64,000 nt of DNA, from positions 245,510 through 309,509 of the forward strand of contig NZ_JAAOYV010000002.1 in the NCBI RefSeq assembly GCF_011759585.1, given 5' to 3'. The position numbers and the translations under genes are program-made. The notes beneath the pieces are model-generated. The model did no database searches and was not told the DNA's origin. It saw only the letters and a program-made list of their open reading frames with translations. Numbering within the stretch: position 1 is the stretch's first letter; the number at the start of each line of letters is the position of its first letter. Positions 1 to 11,180 of the stretch are shown here, piece by piece. Source of the stretch: Frigoribacterium endophyticum. GTDB taxonomy: Bacteria; Actinomycetota; Actinomycetes; Actinomycetales; Microbacteriaceae.

Positions 1-379
1 CCTCGTCGACCCGACGCCAGGTCTCGTCGCGGGGCACGCCGACGTTCTCGCAGCCGAAGGCGACATCGTCGCCGACGCGGGCGAGCACGACCTGCGAGTC
101 AGGGTCCTGCAGCACGAGGCCCACCCGCCCGCGCTGCTCGGTCGGCGGGCGGCCGTCGACCAGCAGCTCACCGGTCGCGTCGCCCTCCTCGTCGCCGCCC
201 AGCACGCCGGCGAGGCCCGCGAGCAGCGTCGACTTGCCGGCGCCGGAGGCCCCGAGCAGCAGGACGCGCTCCCCGGGCTCGACGACGAGGTCGAGCCCGG
301 AGACGGCCGGTCGCAGCCGGCCGGCGTGGCGCCACCCCCAGCCGCGGGCGTCGACCCGGGCCCCGGAGGCGGTCGTCAC
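1..379 (-). CDS. ykoD: ECF-type ABC transporter ATPase, YkoD-like (partial, 3' end outside window)
   Basis: ATP-binding subunit that would power uptake of a thiamine precursor (hydroxymethylpyrimidine/thiamine class) with the YkoE protein encoded just upstream. The translated N-terminus shows a Walker A motif (GASGAGKST) about 40 residues in and a Q-loop region reading QDPDSQVVLARVGDDVAFG, which is typical of energy-coupling-factor ATPases. The gene runs off the left edge, so Walker B and the signature motif are not visible. I chose the GTG at 379, 19 nt beyond the ykoE stop; no strong Shine-Dalgarno site is visible, so translation may be coupled to ykoE. The substrate is inferred from the riboswitch and ykoE, not from this protein itself. 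Confidence 0.85.
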   Translation of the reverse strand, partial: MTTASGARVDARGWGWRHAGRLRPAVSGLDLVVEPGERVLLLGASGAGKSTLLAGLAGVLGGDEEGDATGELLVDGRPPTEQRGRVGLVLQDPDSQVVLARVGDDVAFGCENVGVPRDETWRRVDE

Positions 380-398
380 GTCGTCGGCAGCGGTCGGC

Positions 399-1055
399 TC
401 AGACGCGGGCCTCGGCCGAGCGGCCCGAGGCGAAGCGGCTGAGGGCGCCGGTGCGGGCGAGGCCCCGCGCCGCGAGCCACGAGAGCAGGCCGGCGAGCAG
501 CACGCCCGAGACGACGGCGCTGACGCCGTAGACGACCTTGTACTCGATCGCTGTGGCGGCGATCGACGAGAACGACGTGTCGAGCAGCGCGACGACGACG
601 CCCGCGCCGGCGCCGGCGAGCAGGGCCACGTGGAGGCGCCAGGTCGTGTACATGAACGCCGCGAGCACCAGCTCGGCCCCGAGGCCCTGCAGCACGCCCC
701 AGATCAGCGTCGAGAAGCCCCACTGCGTGCCGATCAGCATCGAGACGACGGCGGCCATGACCTCGGTGTAGATCGCGGCTCCCGGCTTGCGGATGACGAG
801 CCCGCCGAGCACGCCGGCGAACAGCCAGCCGCCGGCGAGGAGGCCCGAGAGCCCGGGCAGGAACGACAGGGCGCTGTCGAGCGGGGTCCAGGCGAGGCCC
901 CAGGCCCAGAAGACGACGCCGCAGGCGACGCCGATGACGCTCGCGACGACGATGTCGACGACGCGCCAGCGGCGCGACGGCTTCCTCGGCGAGGTGGCGG
1001 CAGGACGTTCGTCGCGGCTCGAGGACGACTCGTTCGCGGACACGGAAACAGACAT
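399..1055 (-). CDS. ykoE: ECF transporter S component, YkoE family (218 aa)
   Basis: Membrane substrate-binding component of a thiamine-precursor ECF transporter. After a charged N-terminus of about 30 residues the protein is almost entirely hydrophobic, with about six predicted membrane segments, including a stretch rich in Gly, Leu and Ala around the motif GLLAGGWLFAGVLGG. The open frame extends further upstream, but that part translates a TPP riboswitch, so the ATG at 1055 next to the AGGGAGGAG purine run is the start. It sits directly under the riboswitch and upstream of the ykoD-like ATPase, which strongly supports the thiamine assignment. Expression should fall when thiamine pyrophosphate is plentiful. 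Confidence 0.88.
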   Translation of the reverse strand: MSVSVSANESSSSRDERPAATSPRKPSRRWRVVDIVVASVIGVACGVVFWAWGLAWTPLDSALSFLPGLSGLLAGGWLFAGVLGGLVIRKPGAAIYTEVMAAVVSMLIGTQWGFSTLIWGVLQGLGAELVLAAFMYTTWRLHVALLAGAGAGVVVALLDTSFSSIAATAIEYKVVYGVSAVVSGVLLAGLLSWLAARGLARTGALSRFASGRSAEARV

Positions 1056-1061
1056 GTTCTC

Positions 1062-1150
1062 TCCTCCCTGCGCTGGCATGATCCAGATCAGGTTCGACGG
1101 TCGAAGCGTGGATCGCTTCCTCTCAGCCCGGATCACCGGACTCCCGTGTG
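1062..1150 (-). promoter_or_regulatory. TPP (thiamine pyrophosphate) riboswitch
   Basis: On the minus strand the leader contains the THI-element hallmarks: CUGAGAGG near 1100-1110, then ACCUGAUCUGGAUCAUGCC and CAGCGCAGGGAGGAG immediately before the ykoE ATG. The conserved blocks and their order match the TPP aptamer; the final purine block overlaps the ribosome binding site of ykoE, so control is probably at translation initiation. Ends are approximate. Confidence 0.95.
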
Positions 1151-1160
1151 TGTGCCGCCG

Positions 1161-1166
1161 AGCATA
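1161..1166 (-). promoter_or_regulatory. Putative -10 box of the ykoE riboswitch transcript
   Basis: TATGCT on the minus strand, about 7 nt before the expected 5' end of the TPP riboswitch near 1154. No convincing -35 is seen. It lies back-to-back with the toxin-antitoxin promoter at 1190-1218. Confidence 0.5.
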
Positions 1167-1189
1167 GCCCAGGCGAGGGCGTCTGCTCG

Positions 1190-1218
1190 TTGCCATCTGG
1201 TATCACAGCAGATACCGT
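1190..1218 (+). promoter_or_regulatory. Promoter of the toxin-antitoxin operon
   Basis: TTGCCA at 1190-1195 and TACCGT at 1213-1218, separated by 17 nt: the best sigma70-type promoter in the window. Transcription is expected to start at about 1225-1226, at the antitoxin ATG itself, giving a leaderless mRNA. Confidence 0.7.
1199..1216. promoter_or_regulatory. Inverted repeat, probable antitoxin operator
   Basis: Perfect GGTATC/GATACC inverted repeat with a 6-nt spacer. It lies in the promoter spacer and runs into the -10 box, where binding by the ribbon-helix-helix antitoxin or the antitoxin-toxin complex would block RNA polymerase. Autoregulation is inferred from the usual behaviour of such operons. 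Confidence 0.6.
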
Positions 1219-1225
1219 CGACTGC

Positions 1226-1429
1226 ATGCCCATGACCCTCCGACTCGACGACCACGAGGCCGACGCGCTCCGCCGACGCGCGGCACTGGAGTCCCGGTCC
1301 ATGCAGGACGTCGCACGCCAGGCCGTGAGGGAGTACGTCGAATCCCACAGCCGGGCCGACCTCCTGGACGACGTCCTCGACGACGAGCTCCCTCGCTACG
1401 CCGAGGCTCTCCGCCGACTCGGCGAGTGA
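1226..1429 (+). CDS. Ribbon-helix-helix antitoxin (67 aa)
   Basis: Small acidic DNA-binding protein. The N-terminus MTLRLDDHEADALRRRA has the pattern of an RHH beta strand followed by helix A; the rest is helical and highly acidic (DDVLDDELPRY), suitable for contacting the toxin. ATG at 1226 is preferred because a TACCGT -10 ends 7 nt upstream; ATG 1232 is an alternative. Its TGA overlaps the GTG of the Doc-like toxin (GTGA), so the two are translationally coupled. It would neutralise the toxin and repress its own promoter through the inverted repeat at 1199-1216. The family is inferred from pattern and context; it is not a Phd-type partner as in phage P1. Confidence 0.75.
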   Translation: MPMTLRLDDHEADALRRRAALESRSMQDVARQAVREYVESHSRADLLDDVLDDELPRYAEALRRLGE

Positions 1430-1818
1430 TCCACCTGACCTACGGCGAGCTGCTGCACGTCGCACGGCGCGCTGTCGCTCCCGACGTCGTCGTGCGCGAC
1501 GCCGGCCTGCTCGAGTCGGCCCTCGCGAGGCCGCGGGCCTCCGTGCTCGGCGCGGACGCCTACCCGACCCTGGAGGAGAAGGCCGCGGCCCTCGTGCATT
1601 CTCTCGTCAACAACCACGGGTTGGTGGACGGGAACAAGAGACTGGGGCTCGCCGGCCTGATCGCCTTCCTCGGCCTCAACGGTCGTCGGCTGACGATGAC
1701 CGAGGACGGCGCCTACGACTTCATCGTCCAGATCGCCGAGGGCGTGCTCGACGACGTCGAGACGATCGCCGAGTGCCTCGTCCAGCACACCGAGCCCCGC
1801 CGGGTCAGGCGAGGGTGA
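1426..1818 (+). CDS. doc: Doc/Fic-family toxin (130 aa)
   Basis: Death-on-curing type Fic protein. Doc of phage P1 phosphorylates EF-Tu and stops translation. The Fic core here reads NHGLVDGNKRLG (about residues 64-75), keeping the catalytic His and the G-N-K-R phosphate-binding loop; the usual Phe after the His is replaced by Leu. Length matches Doc (about 126 aa). A GTG start overlaps the antitoxin stop. The last 14 nt of the gene overlap the end of the epimerase-like gene on the opposite strand. With the upstream antitoxin it forms a complete, apparently intact type II module. Confidence 0.88.
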   Translation: MIHLTYGELLHVARRAVAPDVVVRDAGLLESALARPRASVLGADAYPTLEEKAAALVHSLVNNHGLVDGNKRLGLAGLIAFLGLNGRRLTMTEDGAYDFIVQIAEGVLDDVETIAECLVQHTEPRRVRRG

Positions 1819-2764
1819 GCTGCCCGTCGGCCCGCAGCCACTCGAGCCCCTCGAGCACCGCCTCGACGGTCGTGTACCGCGGCGCGTAGCCGAGCAGGCG
1901 ACGGGCCTTGTCGATGCTCATCGAGTGGCTGCGCGAGAGGTGCTCCCACGACGCGTCGGCCGAGGCGGGGTCGCGCTGTGCGCGGAACTCGTCGAACGTC
2001 GCGAACTCGAGCCGCGCCTCCTGCCCGAACGCCCTCGCGACCTGCTGGGCGAGGCCGCGCAGCGTGACTGCCCGCTCGCTGACGACGTGGAACGACTCGC
2101 CGACCGCCTGGGCCGGCCGCTCGACGGCCCTCTGGAACGCCTGGGCCACGTCGTCGGCGTGCACGTGGTGCACGGTCTCGAGGCCGAGGCCCGGCATGAC
2201 GACCTCGCGGCCCGTCGCGAGCGCCTCCCACACGTCGAGGTCGAGGTTGCCGACCGGGTTGATCATCGGCCAGCCCGGCCCGGTGATGTGGCCGGGGTGC
2301 AGCACCGTGCTCGGCACCCCGCCGGGTCGACGCGACTCGGCGAGCAGCAGGCGCTCGATCTCGGCCTTCTGCGTGCCGTACTCGCCGAACGGCGTGCGCC
2401 GCGCCTCCTCGGTGACGGGAACCTCCTCCGACGGACCGTGCACCCAGATGGTGCCGCAGTGGACGAGCACCGTGCCCGTGCCGCGCAGGGCCTCGACGAG
2501 GGAGAGCGCCGAGGCGGGGGTGAAGCAGATCATGTCGACGACGACGTCGGCCCCGAGCTCGGCGACGCGTCGGCCGAACGAGCCGTCGGCGTCGCCCGCC
2601 TCACGGTCGAGCTGCACGCGCTCGACCTGCTGCCAGGCCGGGTGCTCGCGGTAGGTGGCGGACGCGCCGCGGCTCACGGCGACGACGTCGTGGCCGGCGA
2701 GCACGAGCCGCGGGACGAGGAACCCGCCGACGTGGCCGGTCGCCCCGATCACCACGACCCTCAC
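1805..2764 (-). CDS. NAD-dependent epimerase/dehydratase family protein (319 aa)
   Basis: Extended or atypical short-chain dehydrogenase of the nucleotide-sugar epimerase fold. The N-terminus has the Rossmann motif GATGHVGG at residues 7-14, and a catalytic YGTQK (YxxxK) follows a stretch with conserved VHCGTIW and GPSEEVPVTEE blocks. No signal peptide or membrane segment. The start is GTG at 2764 with no clear ribosome binding site. It is a single gene convergent with the toxin. The substrate cannot be read from the sequence; an NAD(P)-dependent sugar or isoflavone-reductase-like role is possible. Confidence 0.8.
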   Translation of the reverse strand: MRVVVIGATGHVGGFLVPRLVLAGHDVVAVSRGASATYREHPAWQQVERVQLDREAGDADGSFGRRVAELGADVVVDMICFTPASALSLVEALRGTGTVLVHCGTIWVHGPSEEVPVTEEARRTPFGEYGTQKAEIERLLLAESRRPGGVPSTVLHPGHITGPGWPMINPVGNLDLDVWEALATGREVVMPGLGLETVHHVHADDVAQAFQRAVERPAQAVGESFHVVSERAVTLRGLAQQVARAFGQEARLEFATFDEFRAQRDPASADASWEHLSRSHSMSIDKARRLLGYAPRYTTVEAVLEGLEWLRADGQLTLA

Positions 2765-3035
2765 GAGCGGGCCGCCGCGGAGGGGGCACCGAGGAGGCGC
2801 GGTGCGGGCGAGCAGGAGGCGGTGGCTGCCGACGTCGGCAGCGGTGCGGGCGTCATGCCCCGACGCTACCCGCCGGGCGGCGCCGCCGGGCCTGGCCCCC
2901 GACCGGGGGTCAGCGGCGGTCCCCCCAAGTGCCCACTATCCGGTCACCTGCCGTTCTCCCTATGTTCAGCCTGAGCCGCCAGCGACGCCCGTCGTCCGCA
3001 CCGACGTCGCCCGGCCCCACCCGACGAGGAGAACG
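2765..3035. other. Divergent intergenic region between the epimerase and subtilase genes
   Basis: No gene seen. It holds one copy of the dispersed 13-mer at 2793-2805, a possible subtilase -10 (TATGTT, 2961-2966) without a convincing -35, and a GAGGAGA ribosome binding site just before 3036. Confidence 0.5.
2793..2805 (+). repeat. Dispersed 13-mer GGAGGCGCGGTGC
   Basis: One of six exact copies (either orientation) in the window; see also 20676, 24937, 26065, 26114 and 31132. Function unknown. Confidence 0.7.
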
Positions 3036-4556
<1,521 letters not shown>

Positions 4557-4586
4557 CCCGTCGCTGAGCCGACACCCGCACCGCCG

Positions 4587-4617
4587 GAGGGCGCCCCGTC
4601 GACGACGGGGCGCCCTC
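4587..4617 (+). terminator. Rho-independent-like hairpin after the subtilase gene
   Basis: A perfect 14-bp GC-rich stem (GAGGGCGCCCCGTC and its complement) with a 3-nt loop, 30 nt after the stop codon. There is no long T-run, as is common in high-GC actinobacteria. Confidence 0.85.
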
Positions 4618-4670
4618 TCCCGTGCGCGGCATCGGAGGTGCCCCCGCGGCCCTCGGGGGGCTGCGGCCCC

Positions 4671-4676
4671 TAGGCT
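4671..4676 (+). promoter_or_regulatory. Putative -10 box of the treXYZ cluster
   Basis: TAGGCT followed by a short leader and GGAGG at 4693-4697 ahead of the TTG start at 4703. No convincing -35 box is seen. Confidence 0.5.
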
Positions 4677-4702
4677 GAGCCGAGTTCTAGACGGAGGATC
4701 GA

Positions 4703-6901
4703 TTGCACACCTGGCCAGGCAACCCCTACCCCCTCGGCGCCACCTACGACGGCGGCGGCACGAACTTCGCGATCTTCAGCGAGGCGGCCACGAAGGTCGA
4801 GCTGTGCCTCTTCGACGCCCAGGGCGTCGAGACCCGCGTGCCCCTCACCGAGGTCGACGCGTACGTCTGGCACGCCTACCTGCCGACCGTGCAGCCCGGC
4901 CAGAAGTACGGCTACCGCGTGCACGGCGAGTACGACCCGGCCGCCGGCTGCCGCGCGAACCCCGCCAAGCTGCTGCTCGACCCGTACGCCAAGGCCACGA
5001 GCGGCGACATCGACTGGGACGAGGCGCTCTTCGCCTACGACTTCGGCGACCCTGACTCGCGCAACGACCGCGACAGCGCGCCGCACATGATGCTCGGCGT
5101 CGTCATCAACCCGTTCTTCGACTGGCAGGGCGACCGACCGCCGAAGTACAGCTACGACGAGACCGTCGTCTACGAGGCCCACGTGAAGGGCCTGACGCAG
5201 ACGCACCCCGAGATCCCCGACGAGCAGCGCGGCACCTACGCCGGCGTCGCCCACCCGGCGATCATCGAGCACCTGCAGAAGCTCGGTGTCACGACGCTCG
5301 AGCTGATGCCCGTGCACCAGTTCGTGCAGGACAACACCCTCCTCGAGAAGGGCCTCAGCAACTACTGGGGCTACAACACCATCGGCTTCTTCGCGCCCCA
5401 CGCCGCCTACTCGGCGACGGGCGACACCGGCCAGCAGGTGCAGGAGTTCAAGACGATGGTGCGGGTGCTGCACGAGGCCGGCATCGAGGTCATCATCGAC
5501 GTCGTCTACAACCACACCGCCGAGGGCAACCACCTCGGGCCGACCCTCTCGTTCAAGGGCATCGACAACGCGGCCTACTACCGCCTGATGGACGACGACG
5601 CGACGTACTACATGGACTACACGGGCACCGGCAACAGCCTGAACGTCCGTCACCCGCACTCGCTGCAGCTGATCATGGACAGCCTGCGGTACTGGGTGAC
5701 CGAGATGCACGTCGACGGGTTCCGCTTCGACCTCGCCGCCTCCCTCGCCCGCGAGTTCTACGAGGTCGACCGCCTGTCGACCTTCTTCGAGCTCGTGCAG
5801 CAGGACCCGATCGTGTCGCAGGTGAAGCTCATCGCCGAGCCCTGGGACGTCGGGCCCGGCGGGTACCAGGTCGGCAACTTCCCGCCGCAGTGGACGGAGT
5901 GGAACGGCAAGTACCGCGACACCGTCCGCGACTTCTGGCGGGGCGAGCCCTCCACCCTGGGCGAGTTCGCCAGCCGCATCACCGGCTCGGCCGACCTCTA
6001 CGAGCGCGACGGTCGCCGCCCGGTCGCGAGCATCAACTTCGTCACCGCGCACGACGGCTTCACCATGCGCGACCTCGTCAGCTACGACGAGAAGCACAAC
6101 GACGCCAACGGCGAGGGAGGCGCGGACGGCGAGAGCCACAACCGCTCCTGGAACTCCGGCGTCGAGGGCGAGACCGACGACCAGGCCGTGCTGGCCCTCC
6201 GCGAGCAGCGCCAGCGGAGCTTCCTGGCGACGCTGCTGCTCAGCCAGGGCGTGCCCATGCTGCTGCACGGCGACGAGCTCGGCCGCACCCAGCGCGGCAA
6301 CAACAACACCTACGCCCAGGACAGCGAGATCAGCTGGATCGACTGGGCGAGCGCCGACCGCGAGCTGATCGAGTTCGTCGCCGAGGTCATCAAGCTCCGG
6401 CACGACCACCCGACCTTCCGTCGGCAGCGGTACTTCAACGGCCGACCGGTCACCCGCGGCGAGGGCGAGCCCCTGCCCGACATCGTCTGGCTGACGCCCG
6501 AGGGCGACGCGATGCAGGAGGGCGAGTGGAACGAGTCGTACGCGAAGTCGGTCGGCATGTTCCTCAACGGCGACGGCATCCGAGGCCGTGACCACCGCGG
6601 CGGCCGCATCACCGACGTCAACTTCGTCCTGTACTTCAACGCCAGCGAGGAGACCGTCACGTTCGTGCTGCCTCCCGACGAGTACGCCGAGGGCTGGGAG
6701 GTCGTGGTCGACAGCACCGTCGCGCCTCCGGTCGCCCCCGCCACCGCGCCTCCCCGGTCGCTCCAGGCAGTCCGTGCCGCGACCACTCCCCAGCCCCCTT
6801 CCTCCCCTCAGGTCGTCCCGGCCCTGAGGGCCGGCGACCAGCTGCCCGTGGCCAGCCGGTCCCTGGTCGTCCTGCGCGCCACGGCTGAGGACCCTTCGTG
6901 A
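4703..6901 (+). CDS. glgX: Glycogen debranching enzyme GlgX/TreX (732 aa)
   Basis: Isoamylase-type GH13 enzyme that hydrolyses alpha-1,6 branches of glycogen and releases linear maltooligosaccharides for TreY. An N-terminal CBM48-like domain ([23 protein letters not shown]) precedes the TIM barrel. Catalytic residues visible are Asp343 (DGFRFDLA), Glu379 (IAEPWD) and Asp451 (TAHDGF). The start is TTG at 4703 with GGAGG 5 nt upstream. The C-terminus carries about 50 Pro/Ala/Ser-rich residues inserted in the last beta domain, longer than in E. coli GlgX (657 aa). Its TGA overlaps the GTG of treY, so the cluster is translationally coupled; the product is a trehalose-pathway enzyme by context. 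Confidence 0.95.
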   Translation: MHTWPGNPYPLGATYDGGGTNFAIFSEAATKVELCLFDAQGVETRVPLTEVDAYVWHAYLPTVQPGQKYGYRVHGEYDPAAGCRANPAKLLLDPYAKATSGDIDWDEALFAYDFGDPDSRNDRDSAPHMMLGVVINPFFDWQGDRPPKYSYDETVVYEAHVKGLTQTHPEIPDEQRGTYAGVAHPAIIEHLQKLGVTTLELMPVHQFVQDNTLLEKGLSNYWGYNTIGFFAPHAAYSATGDTGQQVQEFKTMVRVLHEAGIEVIIDVVYNHTAEGNHLGPTLSFKGIDNAAYYRLMDDDATYYMDYTGTGNSLNVRHPHSLQLIMDSLRYWVTEMHVDGFRFDLAASLAREFYEVDRLSTFFELVQQDPIVSQVKLIAEPWDVGPGGYQVGNFPPQWTEWNGKYRDTVRDFWRGEPSTLGEFASRITGSADLYERDGRRPVASINFVTAHDGFTMRDLVSYDEKHNDANGEGGADGESHNRSWNSGVEGETDDQAVLALREQRQRSFLATLLLSQGVPMLLHGDELGRTQRGNNNTYAQDSEISWIDWASADRELIEFVAEVIKLRHDHPTFRRQRYFNGRPVTRGEGEPLPDIVWLTPEGDAMQEGEWNESYAKSVGMFLNGDGIRGRDHRGGRITDVNFVLYFNASEETVTFVLPPDEYAEGWEVVVDSTVAPPVAPATAPPRSLQAVRAATTPQPPSSPQVVPALRAGDQLPVASRSLVVLRATAEDPS

Positions 6902-9240
6902 CCCGACGCGACCACCCCCGCTCCACCTACCGCCTGCAGATCCGCGAGGCCTTCGACCTCGACGCCGCCGCCGCGGTCGTGCCCTACCTGCGTGACCTCG
7001 GGGCCGACTGGGTCTACCTGTCGCCCGTGCTCGAGGCCGAGCCCGGCAGCGACCACGGCTACGACGTCGTCGACCACAGCCGGGTCGACCCGGCCCGGGG
7101 CGGCGCGGCCGGGCTCGACGCCCTGTCGACCGCCGCGCACGACGCCGATCTCGGCGTGCTCGTCGACATCGTGCCGAACCACGTCGGCGTCGCGACGCCG
7201 AAGGCCAGCGTCTGGTGGTGGGACGTCCTGACCCACGGCCGCGAGAGCCGCTGGGCCGAGGCGTTCGACGTCGACTGGGCGGCCGGCGGCGGCAAGCTGC
7301 TGCTGCCCGTGCTCGGCGAGCCGGCCGCGGCCGACGGGACGATCGAGGGCCTCGAGGTCGTCGGCGACGAGCTGCACTACTACGAGAACGTGTACCCGAT
7401 CGCTCCCGGCACGGCCGCCGAGGGCGACGACGCGGACGCCGTCCACGCCCGCCAGTCGTACGAGCTGGTGCACTGGAAGCGCGCCGACACCGACCTCAAC
7501 TACCGCCGCTTCTTCGCGGTGAACACCCTCGCGGGCATCCGCGTCGAGATCCCCCGCGTCTTCGACGAGTCGCACGCCGAGATCGGCCGCTGGTTCCGCG
7601 AGGGGCTCGTCGACGGCCTCCGCGTCGACCACCCCGACGGCCTCGCCGACCCGGGCGGGTACCTCGACCGCCTCGCCGAGCTGACCGGCGGCGCCCACGT
7701 GCTCGTCGAGAAGATCCTCGAGGGCGACGAGCGCCTGGCCGAGGACTGGGCCACCGACGGCACCACCGGCTACGACGCCCTCGCCGACCTCGACCGGGTC
7801 TTCGTCGACCCCTCGGGCGCCGAGGCCCTCGGCGCGCTCGACACCCGCCTCCGCGACGGTGCCGGCCCCGACGACTGGCACGAGATGATCCTCGGCACCA
7901 AGCGGGGCATCGCCGACGGGATCCTCGGGAGCGAGATCCGGCGCCTCGCCCGGCTGCTGTCGGACGACGGCCGCGCCGACGACCGGGCCGTCGACGCCCT
8001 CGCCGAGCTCGCCGCGGCCTTCCCCGTCTACCGCAGCTACCTGCCGCAGGGGGCCGAGCACCTCGACGAGGCCGCCGAGGTCGCCACCGCGCACCGCCCC
8101 GACCTCGCGGCCACGATCGCCGAGGTCGTCGCCGTGCTGCACGACGCCGAGCACCCGGCCGCTGTGCGGTTCCAGCAGACGAGCGGCATGGTGATGGCCA
8201 AGGGCGTGGAGGACACCGCGTTCTACCGCTACAGCCGTCTCGCGACGCTGACCGAGGTCGGGGCCGACCCCGCCGAGTTCTCGCTCACGCCCGCGGAGTT
8301 CCACGACCGCCAGCAGCTGCGCCTCGCCGAGCGCCCGTTCGGCATGACGACCCTCTCGACCCACGACACGAAGCGCAGCGCCGACGTGCGCGCCCGCGTC
8401 TCGGTGCTCGCCGAGGTCGCCGAGGAGTGGGCCGCCACCCTCGAGCGGCTGCGGAGCCTCGCACCGGTCGGCGACGGCCCGTTCGAGAACATCCTCTGGC
8501 AGACGATCGTCGGCGCCTGGCCGGCGTCGCGCGAGCGCCTGCACGACTACGCCGAGAAGGCCTCCCGCGAGGCCAGCAGCTCCACCACGTGGACCGACCG
8601 CACACCCGAGGCCGAGGCCTTCGAGGAGCGCATGCACGCGGCGGTCGACGCCGCGTTCGACGACGACCAGGTGCGCCACGAGGTCGAGCGCATCGTCGAC
8701 GTGCTGCGCCCCGCGGGCTGGAGCAACTCGCTCGGCGTCGCGCTGCTGCAGCTCACCGGGCCGGGCAGCCCGGACGTCTACCAGGGCGGCGAGCTGTGGG
8801 ACTTCTCGCTCGTCGACCCCGACAACCGACGCGAGGTGGACTTCGAGGCGCGCCGCCGCCTCCTCGCCGACGTCGTCGCGGGCACCGTGCCGCCCGTCGA
8901 CGAGACGGGGGCGGCCAAGCTGCTCGTCACGCACCGCGCGCTGACGCTGCGCCGCGACCGGCCCGAGCTGTTCACCCGGTACGCCCCGCTGCCCGTGCTC
9001 GGCGAGCGCCGCGACCACGTCGTGGCCGCCGACCGCGGCGGCGCCCTCGTCGTCGCGACCCGTCTGCCCGTGTCGCTGGAGCAGGTCGGCGGCTGGGACG
9101 ACACCGTCGTGCTGACCCGCGGCACGGCCTACGTCGACGTGCTCACGGGCCGTCGGCACCAGGGCGGCCGGGTCCGCCTCGCGGACCTGCTCGAGACGTA
9201 CCCCGTCGCGCTGCTCGTCCCGGCGGACAGCCAGGACTAG
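6898..9240 (+). CDS. treY: Malto-oligosyltrehalose synthase TreY (780 aa)
   Basis: GH13 intramolecular transglucosylase that converts the reducing-end alpha-1,4 bond of a maltooligosaccharide to the alpha,alpha-1,1 bond of maltooligosyl-trehalose. Diagnostic features are the N-terminus [23 protein letters not shown], the block [29 protein letters not shown], the catalytic region [20 protein letters not shown], and the late [16 protein letters not shown]. Length fits the family (about 700-830 aa). GTG 6898 overlaps the glgX stop by 4 nt. treZ follows after 98 nt. Cytoplasmic. Confidence 0.96.
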   Translation: MTRRDHPRSTYRLQIREAFDLDAAAAVVPYLRDLGADWVYLSPVLEAEPGSDHGYDVVDHSRVDPARGGAAGLDALSTAAHDADLGVLVDIVPNHVGVATPKASVWWWDVLTHGRESRWAEAFDVDWAAGGGKLLLPVLGEPAAADGTIEGLEVVGDELHYYENVYPIAPGTAAEGDDADAVHARQSYELVHWKRADTDLNYRRFFAVNTLAGIRVEIPRVFDESHAEIGRWFREGLVDGLRVDHPDGLADPGGYLDRLAELTGGAHVLVEKILEGDERLAEDWATDGTTGYDALADLDRVFVDPSGAEALGALDTRLRDGAGPDDWHEMILGTKRGIADGILGSEIRRLARLLSDDGRADDRAVDALAELAAAFPVYRSYLPQGAEHLDEAAEVATAHRPDLAATIAEVVAVLHDAEHPAAVRFQQTSGMVMAKGVEDTAFYRYSRLATLTEVGADPAEFSLTPAEFHDRQQLRLAERPFGMTTLSTHDTKRSADVRARVSVLAEVAEEWAATLERLRSLAPVGDGPFENILWQTIVGAWPASRERLHDYAEKASREASSSTTWTDRTPEAEAFEERMHAAVDAAFDDDQVRHEVERIVDVLRPAGWSNSLGVALLQLTGPGSPDVYQGGELWDFSLVDPDNRREVDFEARRRLLADVVAGTVPPVDETGAAKLLVTHRALTLRRDRPELFTRYAPLPVLGERRDHVVAADRGGALVVATRLPVSLEQVGGWDDTVVLTRGTAYVDVLTGRRHQGGRVRLADLLETYPVALLVPADSQD

Positions 9241-9338
9241 CAGGCCCCCGCACGACTACCGTCGACCCCCAGCGGGTCGGCGGTCGTCGTCGTGCCCCGC
9301 TCCCCCCAACACCCCTTCCGACACCTCCGAGGAGACCG

Positions 9339-11096
9339 ATGAGCGTCTACGACGTCTGGGCCCCGACCGCCACCACCGTGCGACTGCACCTCGACGGCGA
9401 GGTGCTGCCCCTGACGGCCGAGCCCGCCACCGGCTGGTGGCGCGCCCCCGCCGACCTCGACCGGGGGCCCGGCCACCGGTACGGCTTCCTGCTCGACGAC
9501 GGCGACACGCCGCTGCCCGACCCGCGCTCGCGGCGCCAGCCCGACGGCGTGCACGGCCTCAGCGAGACCTTCGACCCGGCGGCCTTCGCCTGGACCGACG
9601 AGGCCTGGACGGGCCGCCAGCTCGGCGGCGCGGTGATCTACGAGCTGCACCTCGGCACCTTCACCCCCGAGGGCACGCTCGACTCGGCGATCGAGAAGCT
9701 GCCGCACCTCGTCGAGCTCGGCGTCGACCTGGTCGAGCTGCTGCCGGTCAACGGCGTCAACGGGCGCTGGAACTGGGGCTACGACGGCGTCGACTGGTTC
9801 ACGGTGACCGACAACTACGGCGGACCGGAGGCCTACCAGCGCTTCGTCGACGCCGCGCACGCCGCGGGCCTCGGCGTGGTGCAGGACGTCGTCTACAACC
9901 ACCTCGGCCCCTCGGGCAACTACCTGCCGGTCTTCGGCCCCTACCTCTCGAGCAAGCACGCCAACACCTGGGGCGACAACGTCAACCTCGACGACGACGG
10001 CGCGCACGAGGTGCGAGAGTTCATCCTCGACAACACGGCGATGTGGTTCACCGACTACCACGTCGACGCGCTGCGCCTCGACGCCGTGCACGCGCTGCGT
10101 GACGACTCGCCGATGCACCTGCTCCAGGAGATGGCCGAGCGCACCGCGGCGCTGAGCGCCCACCAGCGGCGCCCGCTGACGCTGATCGCCGAGAGCGACA
10201 TGAACGACCCGCGCCTCATCACCCCCCGCGACGGCGGCGGCTCCGGCCCCGACCACCGCCAGGGCTACGGCCTCGACGGCCAGTGGAGCGACGATTTCCA
10301 CCACGCCCTGCACGTGGCGCTGACCGGCGAGACCACCGGCTGGTACGCCGACTTCGCGTCGCTCGACTCGCTCGCCAAGGTGCTCACGAAGGGCTTCTTC
10401 CACGACGGCACCTGGTCGTCGTTCCGCGAGACCGACCACGGCTTCCCGATCGACGTCGAGCACATGCCCGGCTGGCGCCTCGTCGTGGCGAACCAGAACC
10501 ACGACCAGATCGGCAACCGCGCGATCGGCGACCGTCTCGCGGCCTCGCTCGACGACGGACAGCTCGTCATCGCGGCCGCCCTCACCCTGGCGTCGCCGTT
10601 CACGCCGATGCTCTTCCAGGGCGAGGAGTGGGCCGCGTCGACTCCGTGGCAGTTCTTCACCTCGCACCCCGAGGCCGACCTCGGCGAGGCCACCGCGAAG
10701 GGCCGCATCGCCGAGTTCGCCAAGCTCGGCTGGGACGAGTCGACCGTGCCCGACCCGCAGGACCCGGAGACCTACCGGCGCTCGAAGCTCGACTGGTCGG
10801 AGGTCGAGCAGGGGCGGCACGCCCGCGTGCTGAGCGCGTACCGCCGCCTGGCCGCCCTGCGACGCGCCGAGCCCGACCTGACCGACCCGCGCCTCCCCCG
10901 CGTCTCGGTCGAGCACGACGCCGACGCCCGCTGGCTCGTGCTGACGCGCGGCTCGCTGCGGGTCGCCGTGAACTTCGCGGAGCAGGAGGCGCGGGTCGCC
11001 GTGCCCTGCACCGAGGTCCTGTTCACGAGCGACGACGCCGTCACCGCCGGTGAGTCGCTGCTGCTGCCGCCGCACTCGGTGGCGATCGTCCGCTGA
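9339..11096 (+). CDS. treZ: Malto-oligosyltrehalose trehalohydrolase TreZ (585 aa)
   Basis: GH13 enzyme that cleaves maltooligosyl-trehalose to free trehalose, the last step of the TreXYZ route from glycogen. It has an N-terminal beta domain ([18 protein letters not shown]), the family motif [12 protein letters not shown], nucleophile Asp248 (LRLDAVHAL), Glu285 (IAESDMND) and the conserved [15 protein letters not shown] 9339 has GGAGA 7 nt upstream. The 98-nt gap after treY contains a possible -10 (TACCGT, 9257-9262), so treZ may also have its own promoter. A very strong hairpin follows. Confidence 0.96.
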   Translation: MSVYDVWAPTATTVRLHLDGEVLPLTAEPATGWWRAPADLDRGPGHRYGFLLDDGDTPLPDPRSRRQPDGVHGLSETFDPAAFAWTDEAWTGRQLGGAVIYELHLGTFTPEGTLDSAIEKLPHLVELGVDLVELLPVNGVNGRWNWGYDGVDWFTVTDNYGGPEAYQRFVDAAHAAGLGVVQDVVYNHLGPSGNYLPVFGPYLSSKHANTWGDNVNLDDDGAHEVREFILDNTAMWFTDYHVDALRLDAVHALRDDSPMHLLQEMAERTAALSAHQRRPLTLIAESDMNDPRLITPRDGGGSGPDHRQGYGLDGQWSDDFHHALHVALTGETTGWYADFASLDSLAKVLTKGFFHDGTWSSFRETDHGFPIDVEHMPGWRLVVANQNHDQIGNRAIGDRLAASLDDGQLVIAAALTLASPFTPMLFQGEEWAASTPWQFFTSHPEADLGEATAKGRIAEFAKLGWDESTVPDPQDPETYRRSKLDWSEVEQGRHARVLSAYRRLAALRRAEPDLTDPRLPRVSVEHDADARWLVLTRGSLRVAVNFAEQEARVAVPCTEVLFTSDDAVTAGESLLLPPHSVAIVR

Positions 11097-11122
11097 GGCA
11101 GCCGGCCCGCGGGCCGGAGGAG

Positions 11123-11167
11123 ACGAGAGGAGGGGCGGGTCGTGTCGCGACCCGCCCCTCCTCTCGT
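11123..11167. terminator. Bidirectional terminator, 20-bp stem
   Basis: A perfect 20-bp inverted repeat (arms 11123-11142 and 11148-11167) around a 5-nt loop. It lies between the convergent treZ and mannosyltransferase genes, 26 nt after one stop and 14 nt before the other. Confidence 0.93.
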
Positions 11168-11180
11168 CCGTCCGCCGCGG

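Noticed and set aside
1056-1196. Upstream extension of ykoE by 47 codons
   Set aside because: The extension is a translation of the TPP riboswitch; the downstream ATG has a ribosome binding site and fits the family length.
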